Part shown: positions 26,022-34,576 of the stretch, one piece after another
Layout: each line of letters begins with the position of its first letter
Position numbering within the stretch: the first letter of the stretch is position 1
Notes under the pieces: generated by a model
The model's database searches: none
The model's input: the letters and a program-made list of their open reading frames with translations, nothing else
What the model was told of the DNA's origin: nothing
Assembly (NCBI RefSeq): GCF_000023325.1
Contig: NC_012785.1
Location: 806,001-870,000, forward strand
Reading direction: 5' to 3'
Length of the DNA: 64,000 nucleotides
Origin: Kosmotoga olearia TBF 19.5.1
GTDB taxonomy: Bacteria > Thermotogota > Thermotogae > Petrotogales > Kosmotogaceae
Made by a program: the position numbers and the translations under genes

Positions 26022-26939
26022 TCAATCCTTTCTAACAAATAGCTTCAATATTTCAACAGAATCCTGTGGACAAAAAATGTGATTATCGGAGATGTTTTCT
26101 TTTCCATACACTGATCCATCGAAAGGTTTTTCGACACATTTTGAACATAGCTTGCATTCTTCTGTGGAAAGGCTCAAATCCCATTTTGTGGATTTAGAAA
26201 AAATATTGCTTTCCAGGGAACAATTGCCTTTTCCAGATAGTATTACTGCAACATGGTTGCGATAGAAAATATTCTTCGATAAATCTAGTTCTGAGACATC
26301 AATAAATTTTGCACCAATTACATTTTCAGAAAATTTGTTGTTCTGACTGTATAGCGTATCTACGTTGCTTACAAGAAGACCTGTTCCCATGTGTTTTACC
26401 AGGTTGTTGGTGAATTCTATGTTATTAGCTGCTGATACAAGCATTGCTGTTCCACGGTATGTGAAACCTCCTTGGATTTTTTCCCTAACACCATTGAATA
26501 CCGAGGTAGATATCGAAAGCGATCCACCAGAAAATAATATAGCGGTGCCGGAGGTCTCAAACTTACAATTTCTGAAGCTCACGTTGCTCATTATAATTTG
26601 AAAAAGCCTTCCATCCCCTCTGAATTTTATCCCCTCAAATTTTAGTTCATCAGAACCAATAACAACGATCATGGGGATTTCCGAATCAACTGGTTCAAAA
26701 TAAACTTTTCCTTTCTCACCAACTATCTCAAGGGATTTGTTTATGACAGCTTTTGTATTATAAACACCTGGCATGACTTTAATAATGTCACCATTTTGAG
26801 CGATATCAATAGCTTTTTGAAGTGAATTTATGTCACCTTCTGGATTGACTGTTATCGTTCTTCCCATCTCATCTGCAATCAAAAGTGTTGAAAGAACCAG
26901 TAAAACTGTGAAAAGCATTAATGATTTTCTTAATGACAT
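26022..26939 (-). CDS. Secreted parallel beta-helix (NosD-like) protein
   Basis: The product is about 305 aa with an N-terminal signal peptide (SLMLFTVLLVLSTLLIA). It then has a right-handed beta-helix: ITVNPEGDINSLQKAIDIAQNGDIIKV is the usual entry motif, followed by repeats such as NVSFRNCKF, NNIEFTNNLV and VDTLYSQNNKF. Near the end is a Cys cluster, ECKLCSKC, then another Cys (IFCPQ). Beta-helix proteins of this class bind or cut polysaccharide or serve as surface scaffolds; no catalytic residues can be assigned. It follows the secreted 16-Cys protein gene and is probably co-transcribed. A fragment of its last codons is found at about 16050-16105. Confidence 0.8.
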   Translation of the reverse strand: MSLRKSLMLFTVLLVLSTLLIADEMGRTITVNPEGDINSLQKAIDIAQNGDIIKVMPGVYNTKAVINKSLEIVGEKGKVYFEPVDSEIPMIVVIGSDELKFEGIKFRGDGRLFQIIMSNVSFRNCKFETSGTAILFSGGSLSISTSVFNGVREKIQGGFTYRGTAMLVSAANNIEFTNNLVKHMGTGLLVSNVDTLYSQNNKFSENVIGAKFIDVSELDLSKNIFYRNHVAVILSGKGNCSLESNIFSKSTKWDLSLSTEECKLCSKCVEKPFDGSVYGKENISDNHIFCPQDSVEILKLFVRKD

Positions 26940-26957
26940 ACCTGTCCCCCCCATAAT

Positions 26958-27350
26958 TCACATTAAAAAGCTTTGCTTCAAATTCAGGCCTACTTCACGG
27001 CGACAGCATGTCTCATAAGGAGTATCGAGAAGTGAATACCAACTACATGGATAAATCGTTACACATTCATATTCACCAACACAGGTTTCAGGATAGGTGC
27101 ACTGTGCGAGACAATACGCAGTACATGCTGCATAACAAACAGCATTTGTTCCACAAGTTGCACATCCTGCTACACATTGAGCGTAACAGGTCCAATCAGT
27201 GTATGCAGGTCGTACTTCCGTACACCAACATTCAGTGCGGGGTTCAGTTATACTGTCATCACATTCAACTCGAAGTGGTATTATACTTTCTACAGAAAAC
27301 AATACTGTTGAAACCATAATTAGAAGAACAAAAACCATCCTTTTTAACAT
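26958..27350 (-). CDS. Secreted 16-cysteine protein
   Basis: The ATG at 27350 follows AAAGGAGGGATTCGC. The 130-aa product has a signal peptide (VFVLLIMVSTVLFSV) and then 16 Cys in about 105 residues. The middle shows CX3C/CX2C runs (CYAQCVAGCATC and CYAACTAYCLAQC), a spacing that puts Cys on one face of helices. I know no named family with this layout. Position next to the peptide factory allows a toxin, an extracellular structural protein or a large modified substrate; none can be chosen from sequence alone. Confidence 0.75.
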   Translation of the reverse strand: MLKRMVFVLLIMVSTVLFSVESIIPLRVECDDSITEPRTECWCTEVRPAYTDWTCYAQCVAGCATCGTNAVCYAACTAYCLAQCTYPETCVGEYECVTIYPCSWYSLLDTPYETCCRREVGLNLKQSFLM

Positions 27351-27629
27351 GCGAATCCCTCCTTTTGTTTCTTTATTTCCTAAGTACATGTTCCTTCGAC
27401 CCCCAAATATGGGAAAAACTATTTGTTTTTAGGATATAAAAATCAAAAATCTTGCTATGTCAAGAAAGTGCTGTAAAAACATCCTTGTATCCCAAAAAAG
27501 ACTACAACTCTGTATTTAGACATCGCAATCTTGCTTTACCTCTAACACAACAAGAGATATAAAAATCCGGCTCATATATTTCCAACTATCGATCAGGTAA
27601 TAATACAGAAACTATCTGTGTGTCTTGAC
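27351..27629. other. Intergenic, partial promoter-repeat relic
   Basis: No gene seen. The stretch 27535-27629 is a diverged piece of the portable repeat (GAGATATAAAAAT...TCAGGTAATAATACAGAAACTATCTGTGTGTC). It lacks the promoter end of that repeat. Confidence 0.5.
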
Positions 27630-27790
27630 TGCTGCTGAGTTCTTCAACTTTTTCCTCGAGCTGTTTTACCCTGGATTTCTTTCCGTTTTCCAAGCCTTCT
27701 TTGGCTCTCTCGATAAACCTGTCACGCCATCTGTAATACTGAGCTTGTTAAATTCCTTGATCTCTGCAGATTTGAGAAATAATTTTTTGC
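27630..27790 (-). mobile_element. IS3-family remnant, orfA part
   Basis: Matches the orfA coding part (reading CGAGCTGTTTTACCCTGGAT and CTGTCACGCCATCTGTAATA) with in-frame stops and no terminal repeat. It is a decayed fragment. Confidence 0.8.
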
Positions 27791-27902
27791 ATGCTTTAAA
27801 TAGTTCTTATGCTAGATGAGATACTTCTTTTTTCCTTAGACACCTCTGGTTTCTTTCCCCACCACACAGCTTAACCATAGGTTGTGTTAATTCAGCACAA
27901 TC

Positions 27903-28031
27903 CTATCCATCAATTGTCTGAACAACAGGTGGTCTTGTGACCTCTGTCTGCTCATTGTAATCATCTTCTCCCGCAAAAATAAGCGTTACAAACATAAAAA
28001 TCACCAGCAGCATTATCATCACTTTTCTCAC
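27903..28031 (-). CDS. Small secreted peptide, candidate pheromone precursor
   Basis: GTG after AAGGGGTGAGATA opens a 42-codon frame: a short basic start (VRKV), a hydrophobic core (MIMLLVIFMFVTL), cleavage site LIFA, then GEDDYNEQTEVTRPPVVQTI and two more residues. It is divergent to the regulator gene beginning at 28225, with 193 bp between them. Signal-peptide design, size and position are the same as for 11513-11650 and 42106-42261, while the mature tails are unrelated. This suits receptor-specific signals. Confidence 0.7.
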   Translation of the reverse strand: MRKVMIMLLVIFMFVTLIFAGEDDYNEQTEVTRPPVVQTIDG

Positions 28032-28051
28032 TATCTCACCCCTTTATTCCC

Positions 28052-28109
28052 AACATAGCACCGTACATTTGAAAGTCAAATTTCATGCATTCTGTATCCC
28101 GCTTCTGTT
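28052..28109 (-). promoter_or_regulatory. Promoter with two upstream direct repeats
   Basis: Reading leftwards: ACAGAAG-type site (28103-28109) and TACAGAA (28090-28096) 13 bp apart, 10 bp, TTGACT (28074-28079), 16 bp, TATGTT (28052-28057). It faces the small secreted peptide gene and repeats the plan seen at 11671-11727 and 42294-42349. Confidence 0.65.
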
Positions 28110-28308
28110 GCAAATTTTGGTATGGTAAAATTTATATGATTTGTATATTTCATGTTTTTTTTAGTTATAACACCTCAATTACTTGGTGCAATCCATGTAT
28201 TTATCTGTATGTTGGGTGATCAATTTGAATAAAAAGCTCTATGAGATCTTAGATTTACTTTTCAAGCACGGACAATATGTAATGCTCCCCGAAAAACTGG
28301 ACAAAAAA

Positions 28309-29139
28309 TCAAGCAATTTTGTGTAGACTCATGGATTCTTCGAATATCTCTTTTGGGCTTTTGTATCCTAAAGCACTATGGGGATATTCTTCGTTATAAA
28401 ACTTTTCAAAAGCTTTCGTCTTTTCGATTAGCTCTTCGTAACTCGGATTGTCCAATACCCATGCAACTTCTTCTTTGTATGTTCTGAAATACCTTTCCGT
28501 GTTGGCATTACCTTTGGGATTGTTGTAGCTCGTGAATATCTGTTTTATCCCAAGTACAGTACATTCTTTCAGGAACTTCGTGCTCGTTGGTTGGCTGCCG
28601 TTGTCGCTCACCAGTATTACTCCTTCGCCCCGCACACCTTCGGGATATCCCTCATTTAAGGCTCTGTCCAACGCTTTTAACCATTCTTCTGCTCTACACC
28701 TGAGACTTATTTCCGATCCAAGGATTTCTCTTGTGTACCAATCTATCACTGCTATGTAATATGCCCAACCAGCATCTCTTGTGAATACTTTTGTCATGTC
28801 GATCCCAAGCACCTCTCTGGGCCTGGTGGGCTTTATTTTCTTTTGAATGGTTCTACAAGCTTTTTTGTGCTCAACTTTGAAGAGTAATCCATTTTCTTTC
28901 ATTATTCGGTATACCCTCTTTTGGTTGAGCTTATTGCCTTTTTTCCTCAACATCGCCCAGATTCGACGATATCCCCAGTAAGGATGCTCTCTTTTGAGTT
29001 CTTCTATTTCCTTGAGTATTTTTTCATCATCTGTTCTTCGACTGTATTCCCTAGGCTTGTAGTAATACGTGCTCCGGTTGATTTTCAAATACCTCAGCGC
29101 TTCTGAAACGCTGAATCCCTCATTAACAAGCAGTGCCAC
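28309..29139 (-). CDS. IS3-family transposase OrfB (integrase core)
   Basis: A 276-aa rve-type integrase nearly identical to the copy at 13652-14482, with the same DDE residues (GIDMTKVF, LVSDNGSQ, NTERYFRTYKEE). GTG start overlaps the orfA stop; an A8 slippery run upstream permits an OrfAB fusion. The frame is intact. Confidence 0.93.
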   Translation of the reverse strand: MALLVNEGFSVSEALRYLKINRSTYYYKPREYSRRTDDEKILKEIEELKREHPYWGYRRIWAMLRKKGNKLNQKRVYRIMKENGLLFKVEHKKACRTIQKKIKPTRPREVLGIDMTKVFTRDAGWAYYIAVIDWYTREILGSEISLRCRAEEWLKALDRALNEGYPEGVRGEGVILVSDNGSQPTSTKFLKECTVLGIKQIFTSYNNPKGNANTERYFRTYKEEVAWVLDNPSYEELIEKTKAFEKFYNEEYPHSALGYKSPKEIFEESMSLHKIA

Positions 29140-29429
29140 TATTTCCCGTTGCCTGGATGTACTACTGTTTTTTTTAATGTCTCAATGACGATGGTCTGTT
29201 TCCCTATTACCTTCTCGAGTTCTTCTACTTTTTCTTCGAGCTGCTTTACCCTGGATTTCTTCCCGTTTTCCAAGCCTTCTTTGGCTCCTTCGAGAAACCT
29301 GTCACGCCATTTGTAATACTGAGCTTGTGAAATTCCATGTTCTCTGCAGATTTGAGAAACGCTCTTTTCTCGACGAAGCCCTTCCAGAATTATTGCCATC
29401 TTTTCTTCTGTCGAGAGTTTCTTTGCCAT
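29139..29429 (-). CDS. IS3-family transposase OrfA (HTH protein)
   Basis: A protein of about 96 aa, nearly identical to 14482-14772: HTH (SVSQICREHGISQAQYYKWR) and coiled coil (VKQLEEKVEELEKVIGKQ). It starts at the ATG following GGGGGTGCAG. Confidence 0.92.
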   Translation of the reverse strand: MAKKLSTEEKMAIILEGLRREKSVSQICREHGISQAQYYKWRDRFLEGAKEGLENGKKSRVKQLEEKVEELEKVIGKQTIVIETLKKTVVHPGNGK

Positions 29430-31096
29430 TATCTGCACCCCCTTGCCTTTATTTTATCTCTCTACTTTTTTCCTGTCCAATTCTTCAGGGGAGCAGTATA
29501 AATATTCAAAACCTTTTGTGGTAAATTTCCTCCAATTTTTCACTGGACCTGAATGCTTTTATCTAAAAGCAAGACTTTTGAGCTGGAGGAATGAATACGA
29601 TCGAGCACTTTATGAAATAGAAAAAGGGTTGAAAACCGCCGATTCAACGAGGGCCGAATATCTTCTGTACGCACTGAAGCTATCTTTATTAAGCAAAACT
29701 GGAGCAAAGCAAACAGATAAAATGATAGTCAAGCTAAAAAAGGGCTTGCACAGAATTCCACCTATTGCGCGTAAATTAATCATTAGCACTATTCTCAACC
29801 ATACAATTCGCAGTTGTGGGGTTGAAAAGATAAGGATATGGGGAAAGTTATACGAAAATGATCTTGCCACATGGTGTGCAGTACAAATTGCTTTTGCTAG
29901 GAAGCTTTATCGTACAGGAGATATAAACAAAAGCGTGAGATTATTGCTAAATGTGTACAAAACTGCCAGGAGATTGCCAAATCCCTCACAGATGATTTCA
30001 GCATTAAATAACGCAGCATGGTATTTGAAGAAAGATCATCCTTACTGGGCATTGAAAATGTCCCGGCAAAGTGTGTATTGGATGGGATGGTATAAAGAAT
30101 GGGAAGAAGCGTCTGCGAATATATTTGACACTTTGTTGGAACTGCAAATACTCTCTCATGATAATTTCGGAGCTTTCATTATAACAATGCTTATGTTGAA
30201 GATGAGAGACTTGAATGGAAGTTACATGAAAAAGATACAGATATGGAAAGACATAACTCTGGGCATTTCAATGTACAGGAACACGAGAAGGCTTCGGAGA
30301 TGGATAGGATCTATCGGAAATAGTATGTCGGACATTTCAAGAAAGACAGGGATAGACAGGAAAGTATTAACAAAAATAATAAGCGGGGAAGTAAGAAACA
30401 TAAAAGGAGAGACAATAAGAAAAATAATACGAGGATCGAGAAATTTTGATGTTTTCAAAACACCATATCCTATATACAACGAATTAGTGAAGATAGATAT
30501 TGAGAAACGGTTTGAAGAAGCGATAGAAAGTTTGAGACAACTACCGCTTTCAGAAAGACAGACTTTATTCATATCCACATACATGGCTCAGATTAAAAGG
30601 GATAAGTTTTATTTATCGAGGAAAGACAAGTTCAAAGAAGCATATGAGATGCTTGGTGAAATTGGAAAATTTGAGAGATATATGTTCAAAAGATACGAAA
30701 CTATGGAATTTATGATAGACATGATGAGAGCGCACCCGTACATAGAAGGAAGGAAGGCGGTAGTAAGAAAAGCAATAGATAGAATGAAAAAGAAGAAAAA
30801 GGAAGACTTTATTCATGGATATATAGAACTTGATGAGCATGATAGGAGACTACTGGACAGATTTTTTCGAAACTACGGCAGGTATGATGGCATAAGGTTC
30901 GGGGTGAGGATAGATGGACCTGAGAGAGTAAGATCATTTGCAAAGAGGTACAGATTGAAGATACAACCATGTTTTATTGCCTATTGGTGTGAAGAAGATG
31001 GAAGGATACGAAGAAAGCTGGAAAGGATTTTGGAAATCATATAATACCAACCGGAAATTTTCTTTTGTCAACATCGATCAGAAATGTGAGAAATCG

Positions 31097-31228
31097 TCCC
31101 GCAGAACTTTATCCCTTCACCCAGAAATACAGGCTAAAGAAAACCCAGACTGCCCTTGCTTACTGGGCGCTGGATAAGAAGAAGGAAAGGGAAAAGCTGA
31201 TTAATAGACTTTTGAGATTTATTTGAAA
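31097..31228 (+). pseudogene. C-terminal fragment of TPR/HTH regulator
   Basis: Reads PAELYPFTQKYRLKKTQTAL... to LLRFI and stop, identical in sense to the end of 42462-44114. It has no start and is the left edge of the 3288-bp duplicated block (31097-34384 = 43985-47272). Confidence 0.85.
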
Positions 31229-31231
31229 TCC

Positions 31232-32518
31232 TCAAACTGTTTCTGATGATTCAACAATTGAATTTTCGGTTTTTGGTTTGCTTTCAAGAAAGTCGAAAGT
31301 TTTTGTGAAGAGATAGACCAGTGTGATAAGAGTCGTTAAAATAAGTGAACCAAAAATAACTAAATGTACAGGATATTTATCTACAATTAATCCGTAAACA
31401 GCCATACCGATTGGCATGCTTATCTGTGCGATAAGGGAGATTGCCGATAGTACACGGGTCCTAAGTTCTGTTGGGGTTGCCAATTGGAAATATACTCCAA
31501 CAGGTGTATTGATGAAAGCATTGAAGAAGCCCATGGCAACGAAAAATCCTGCTATAAATATAAGGTATATCCAACTTGGTCCTCCAAAGAAGCTTATCAT
31601 CCGTGGAAAAGTAAGAGTGCCGAAAGTGTAGAAAAGAACTAATTGGAAAAACAAACCGGTTAAGAACAATCTTTTTATACTTTTGTTCTTAGCAATGATT
31701 ACAAGAAGTATGTTTCCCGCAGTAATACCGATGAGCCATGAAGCATTCAAAATTCCATATTGATAGCTATTGAATCCAACGATTTCCCTAGCAAAATATG
31801 GAATCACAAGCATTATCACTGGTCCCATAAGAAAGTTGGTAAGCATTATGAAAATCATTATTCGAAGTACTCCTGCTAGTTTTTTGAAAGCATTGACACC
31901 ATCTTTCAAGTCTTCCCAAATTTGTCTGACGGTTATTTTCTTTTTTACTGTTGTCTGTTCATAACTTATGAATATCTCGCTAATGCCGGATATAACGAAG
32001 GTCGTGGCATTTAATGCAAAAACGAGCCATATTCCAAGGGGATATAGAATGCCTCCAAGAATTGGACCAACAATGTAACTAAAGCTATCGGTTGCATTAA
32101 CTATTGAGTTTGCAGATGTAAGGTTATTTTCTGGGACTATATCTGGCAGTATAGCTCTTGTAACAGGATCGAAGAAGATATCCATAGTGGAAATAATCAG
32201 TTGAAAGCCATAAATAAGAATAATTCCCATGGATTCCTTAAAGGCAAGAAAAGCCATAAGAAAGATGATAATACCACGGAACAAATCGAGGTATACCATT
32301 AGCCATTTTCTGTTTAGTCTATCCCCGAACACCCCGGCTAAAGGAGCAAAGACAATTCGTGGTAGCATATTTATAAGCAAGAAAGTACCCATAGCAGCGC
32401 CAGAACCTGTGATATCCAATATGTAAAGCGACAGAGCAAGAGATTGTATACCACTCCCAAGAAGTGATACTAACCTTCCAAAATAATAAAGCCTAAAGTT
32501 CGTTTGCAAGCTAGACAT
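31232..32518 (-). CDS. MFS transporter
   Basis: A 428-aa, twelve-helix major facilitator protein of the MFS_3/enterobactin-exporter-like type. The loop motif GVFGDRLNRKWLMVYLDL between helices 2 and 3 is the family signature, and a long central loop holds KKKITVRQIWEDLKDG. Such transporters export small molecules, siderophores or antibiotics. It is divergent to a TPR/HTH regulator gene at 289 bp, taking the place that small secreted peptides have at the other regulator loci. Two residues differ from the copy at 44120-45406. Confidence 0.9.
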   Translation of the reverse strand: MSSLQTNFRLYYFGRLVSLLGSGIQSLALSLYILDITGSGAAMGTFLLINMLPRIVFAPLAGVFGDRLNRKWLMVYLDLFRGIIIFLMAFLAFKESMGIILIYGFQLIISTMDIFFDPVTRAILPDIVPENNLTSANSIVNATDSFSYIVGPILGGILYPLGIWLVFALNATTFVISGISEIFISYEQTTVKKKITVRQIWEDLKDGVNAFKKLAGVLRIMIFIMLTNFLMGPVIMLVIPYFAREIVGFNSYQYGILNASWLIGITAGNILLVIIAKNKSIKRLFLTGLFFQLVLFYTFGTLTFPRMISFFGGPSWIYLIFIAGFFVAMGFFNAFINTPVGVYFQLATPTELRTRVLSAISLIAQISMPIGMAVYGLIVDKYPVHLVIFGSLILTTLITLVYLFTKTFDFLESKPKTENSIVESSETV

Positions 32519-32641
32519 TTTTTGTCACCCCCGGAATTTTTGCTTATTTCTTTTGGTTAAAATCTAGAAATTCATTTAACCAATTTTCAAAAGAGTTTTT
32601 CTTGGTCTCTGGAAAATGTTTTTCGGGTTTAGTCAGTTAAA

Positions 32642-32687
32642 ATATTACTTGTGCATATATGATTTTCAAGTCTTTAGTATTTCGTAA
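32642..32687 (-). promoter_or_regulatory. Promoter of MFS gene with TNCAGAA-like site
   Basis: Reading leftwards: TTACGAA (32681-32687), 11 bp, TTGAAA (32664-32669), 16 bp, TAATAT (32642-32647), about 120 bp ahead of the MFS start. The CATAT just after the -35 is shared with the peptide and ABC promoters. The upstream site is one base off TACAGAA and single. Confidence 0.55.
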
Positions 32688-32694
32688 GTCTTAT

Positions 32695-32724
32695 TTGAAG
32701 CGGAGTACAAATAGACATTATAAT
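32695..32724 (+). promoter_or_regulatory. Probable promoter of TPR/HTH regulator
   Basis: TTGAAG, 18 bp and TATAAT on the plus strand, about 85 bp ahead of the proposed AUA start. A second option, TTGATT-16-TAGAAT, lies at 32740-32767. Both are in the duplicated block, so they recur at +12888. Confidence 0.45.
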
Positions 32725-32806
32725 AAACAATTATCCTTTTTGATTTTTTGATACTTAACACTAGAATAGAAAATGGAAGTGATGATATTTATAGGGAGGG
32801 AATCGT

Positions 32807-34411
32807 ATAAACCGTAAAGTTCCTGAATTACTCAACCATGCCTTTGGTGTTTTTTACTCGAGACCAATGATAAATATGCTAATAGATAACAAACCTTCCA
32901 GTGAATGGAAGCATTATTCCAGAGCCATTAAGTACTACTGTGAAGGAGACTTCAGCAAAGCAAAGTCTCAGATTGAAAGAGGCTTGAAGAGTAATATGAA
33001 AAACCGTAGTCTCTTTTATCTACTACTTTCTCTCAAACTACTCGTATCAACCGGACAGAACGATAAGCTTTACAACAGGCTTAGAAGAGAATTCGGCAGA
33101 ATACCGGTAAGAGTGAGACCAGAAGTCGTCTGGGCCTTAATCAACTATCACAGTATCTATCATACCGAAAGAGAACTCAAAGCCTTCAGAGTGTGGAGCG
33201 AAAGATACGAGCAGGAGAACACTGCAACGATAATGCTCTTCCTTGGAAAAGCAAGAAAAGAGGCTCTTGACAACAATAAAGAAAATGCGTTAAAACTCTT
33301 CGAAAAGACTTATGAACTGGCGAAAAAACTCGAAGATCCGCAGGGACTTATAAACGTCCTCAACGATTTTTCCTGGTACTTGAAGTTAGATACGAAAGAA
33401 CGTGCCTTGAAATTAGCAGAAAAGGCCTCCTACTATTCTGGCTACTACGATGAAGACCTAGCTGCCGCTCCTTATGTGCTCGATACCCTCGCAACTATCC
33501 AATTTGAAAATCACGTTATTTCATTATATAAAACCGCTGAAATACAGCGGTTTGTCGGCTTCAGAAATAGTAGTACCTCAACCATATTGAAAAAGAAAAG
33601 CCCAGTTTTCAATCCTAGAAGATCAAAATACGCAAACAATGAACTCATAAGGGATTACTTGAAGAATCGCATGAACAACCTTTTAGCTGTTAGTAGGAAC
33701 ACTGGAATTGCCTGGGATAACCTCAGCAAACTCATTAACGGCAAAACCCAAACCGTCAGGGGTAAAACTTTAAGGAAGATAATCACAGGATTGGGAATCG
33801 AGGTTGATCCACTCAACGATCCTTATCCGATCGTGAACGAATGGATAAAACTTCAGATAGATAAAGGCTTTGAAAATGCGATAACAGAACTGGAAAAACT
33901 CAAACCATCCGAACGTGAAATATTAATCCTCTCAACATACACCGCTCTTTTGAACAAAAGGAAAGATTATCCTTATCTAAGCAGGAAGGGAACGCTTTCC
34001 CGTGCACTGGAACTTTGTAAAGAAGACCTTCGAAGGTTTAGAGAATTTACGGAAAATCGTTATGAAATGAAGAAATTCGTGGCTCAACTCTTCGAGCTTC
34101 ATCCGTTTCTTGAAGGCAGGAGAGACCTTATTTGGAAATTCCTGAAGGCCTTACCTGCGAGAAAAAGAAAAGAGTTCATCCATAAGTATCTTCAACTCGG
34201 AGATGAAGACAGAGGGGTAATAGATACCTTCATGAGAAACTACGTTCGCTACGACAGGAACTGGGGCCTGAGACTCAAACCTCCCGCAGAACTTTATCCC
34301 TTCACCCAGAAATACAGGCTAAAGAAAACCCAGACCGCCCTCGCTTACTGGGCGCTGGATAAGAAGAAGGAAAGGAAAAAGCTGGCTAATAGACTGTTGA
34401 AGTTTGTTTGA
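32807..34411 (+). CDS. TPR/HTH transcription regulator, apparent AUA start
   Basis: The first ATG is at 32867, but the frame upstream to an ATA at 32807 reads INRKVPELLNHAFGVFYSRP, which aligns with the N-termini of the paralogues. GGGAGGG sits six bases before the ATA, and no ATG, GTG or TTG is available there. The 534-aa product has TPR-like helices in residues 40-250 (FSKAKSQIERGLKS, NALKLFEKTYELAKKLEDP), an HTH near 280-330 (LLAVSRNTGIAWDNLSKLINGKTQTV) and a C-terminal helical domain shared by all copies. It resembles RRNPP peptide receptors in parts, but with TPR before HTH. It is divergent to an MFS gene. Confidence 0.8.
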   Translation: MNRKVPELLNHAFGVFYSRPMINMLIDNKPSSEWKHYSRAIKYYCEGDFSKAKSQIERGLKSNMKNRSLFYLLLSLKLLVSTGQNDKLYNRLRREFGRIPVRVRPEVVWALINYHSIYHTERELKAFRVWSERYEQENTATIMLFLGKARKEALDNNKENALKLFEKTYELAKKLEDPQGLINVLNDFSWYLKLDTKERALKLAEKASYYSGYYDEDLAAAPYVLDTLATIQFENHVISLYKTAEIQRFVGFRNSSTSTILKKKSPVFNPRRSKYANNELIRDYLKNRMNNLLAVSRNTGIAWDNLSKLINGKTQTVRGKTLRKIITGLGIEVDPLNDPYPIVNEWIKLQIDKGFENAITELEKLKPSEREILILSTYTALLNKRKDYPYLSRKGTLSRALELCKEDLRRFREFTENRYEMKKFVAQLFELHPFLEGRRDLIWKFLKALPARKRKEFIHKYLQLGDEDRGVIDTFMRNYVRYDRNWGLRLKPPAELYPFTQKYRLKKTQTALAYWALDKKKERKKLANRLLKFV

Positions 34412-34473
34412 GGTGTTTTTTATGCTTTACGGTGTCTTCGGTGTTTAACTACCGGTTAGTATGCGGGTGTATA

Positions 34474-34530
34474 ACTTTTTTGTGTAAACTCCGAACTCCA
34501 GATTAGACATAGAATTTCACCCAAGAATTC
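34474..34530 (-). mobile_element. IS256-family remnant, 3' end
   Basis: TTTTTTGTGTAAACTCCGAACTCC followed by the complement of the last transposase codons (AGACATAGAATTTCACCCA, compare 13550-13598). Only the terminal 50-60 bases remain, in inverse orientation to the full element. Confidence 0.8.
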
Positions 34531-34576
34531 CTAACAGACCCCTTTATTCTGTTAACTCGAAATGCATAAGCTGAGA

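Larger units (their letters stand above)
28278..29500 (-). mobile_element. IS3-family insertion sequence, copy 2
   Basis: A 1223-bp element bounded by TGTAATGCTCCCC (left) and GGGGAGCAGTATA (right) with AATA directly duplicated on both sides (28274-28277 and 29501-29504). The reconstructed empty site reads through in frame, which fixes both ends exactly. It carries orfA and orfB on the minus strand. Confidence 0.95.
28225..31044 (+). pseudogene. TPR/HTH regulator interrupted by IS3-family element
   Basis: TTG at 28225 (after GGGTGAT) starts NKKLYEILDLLFKHGQ, then the IS3 element is inserted after codon 17 with a 4-bp AATA duplication. Removing the element and one AATA restores HGQYSKPFVVNF in frame, aligning with the other regulators. 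The rest (29505-31044) is intact: TPR-like helices, an HTH around MSDISRKTGIDRKVLTKIISG and the conserved C-terminal domain. An ATG inside the right end of the IS (29443) is open into the gene, so an N-terminally altered protein of about 533 aa might still be made. Confidence 0.85.
31097..34384. repeat. 3288-bp direct duplication, copy 1
   Basis: Co-linear with 43985-47272 at a constant offset of 12888 bases at every point checked. It covers a regulator 3' end, the MFS gene, the divergent intergenic region and a regulator gene up to AAAGCTG near its stop. Only scattered substitutions are seen. Copy 1 lies on the side where the regulator still has its normal end. Confidence 0.9.

Noticed and set aside
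29443-31044. The frame from ATG 29443 as the true regulator start
   Set aside because: The first 20 codons are IS3 end sequence; the TSD and homologous N-terminus place the real start at TTG 28225.
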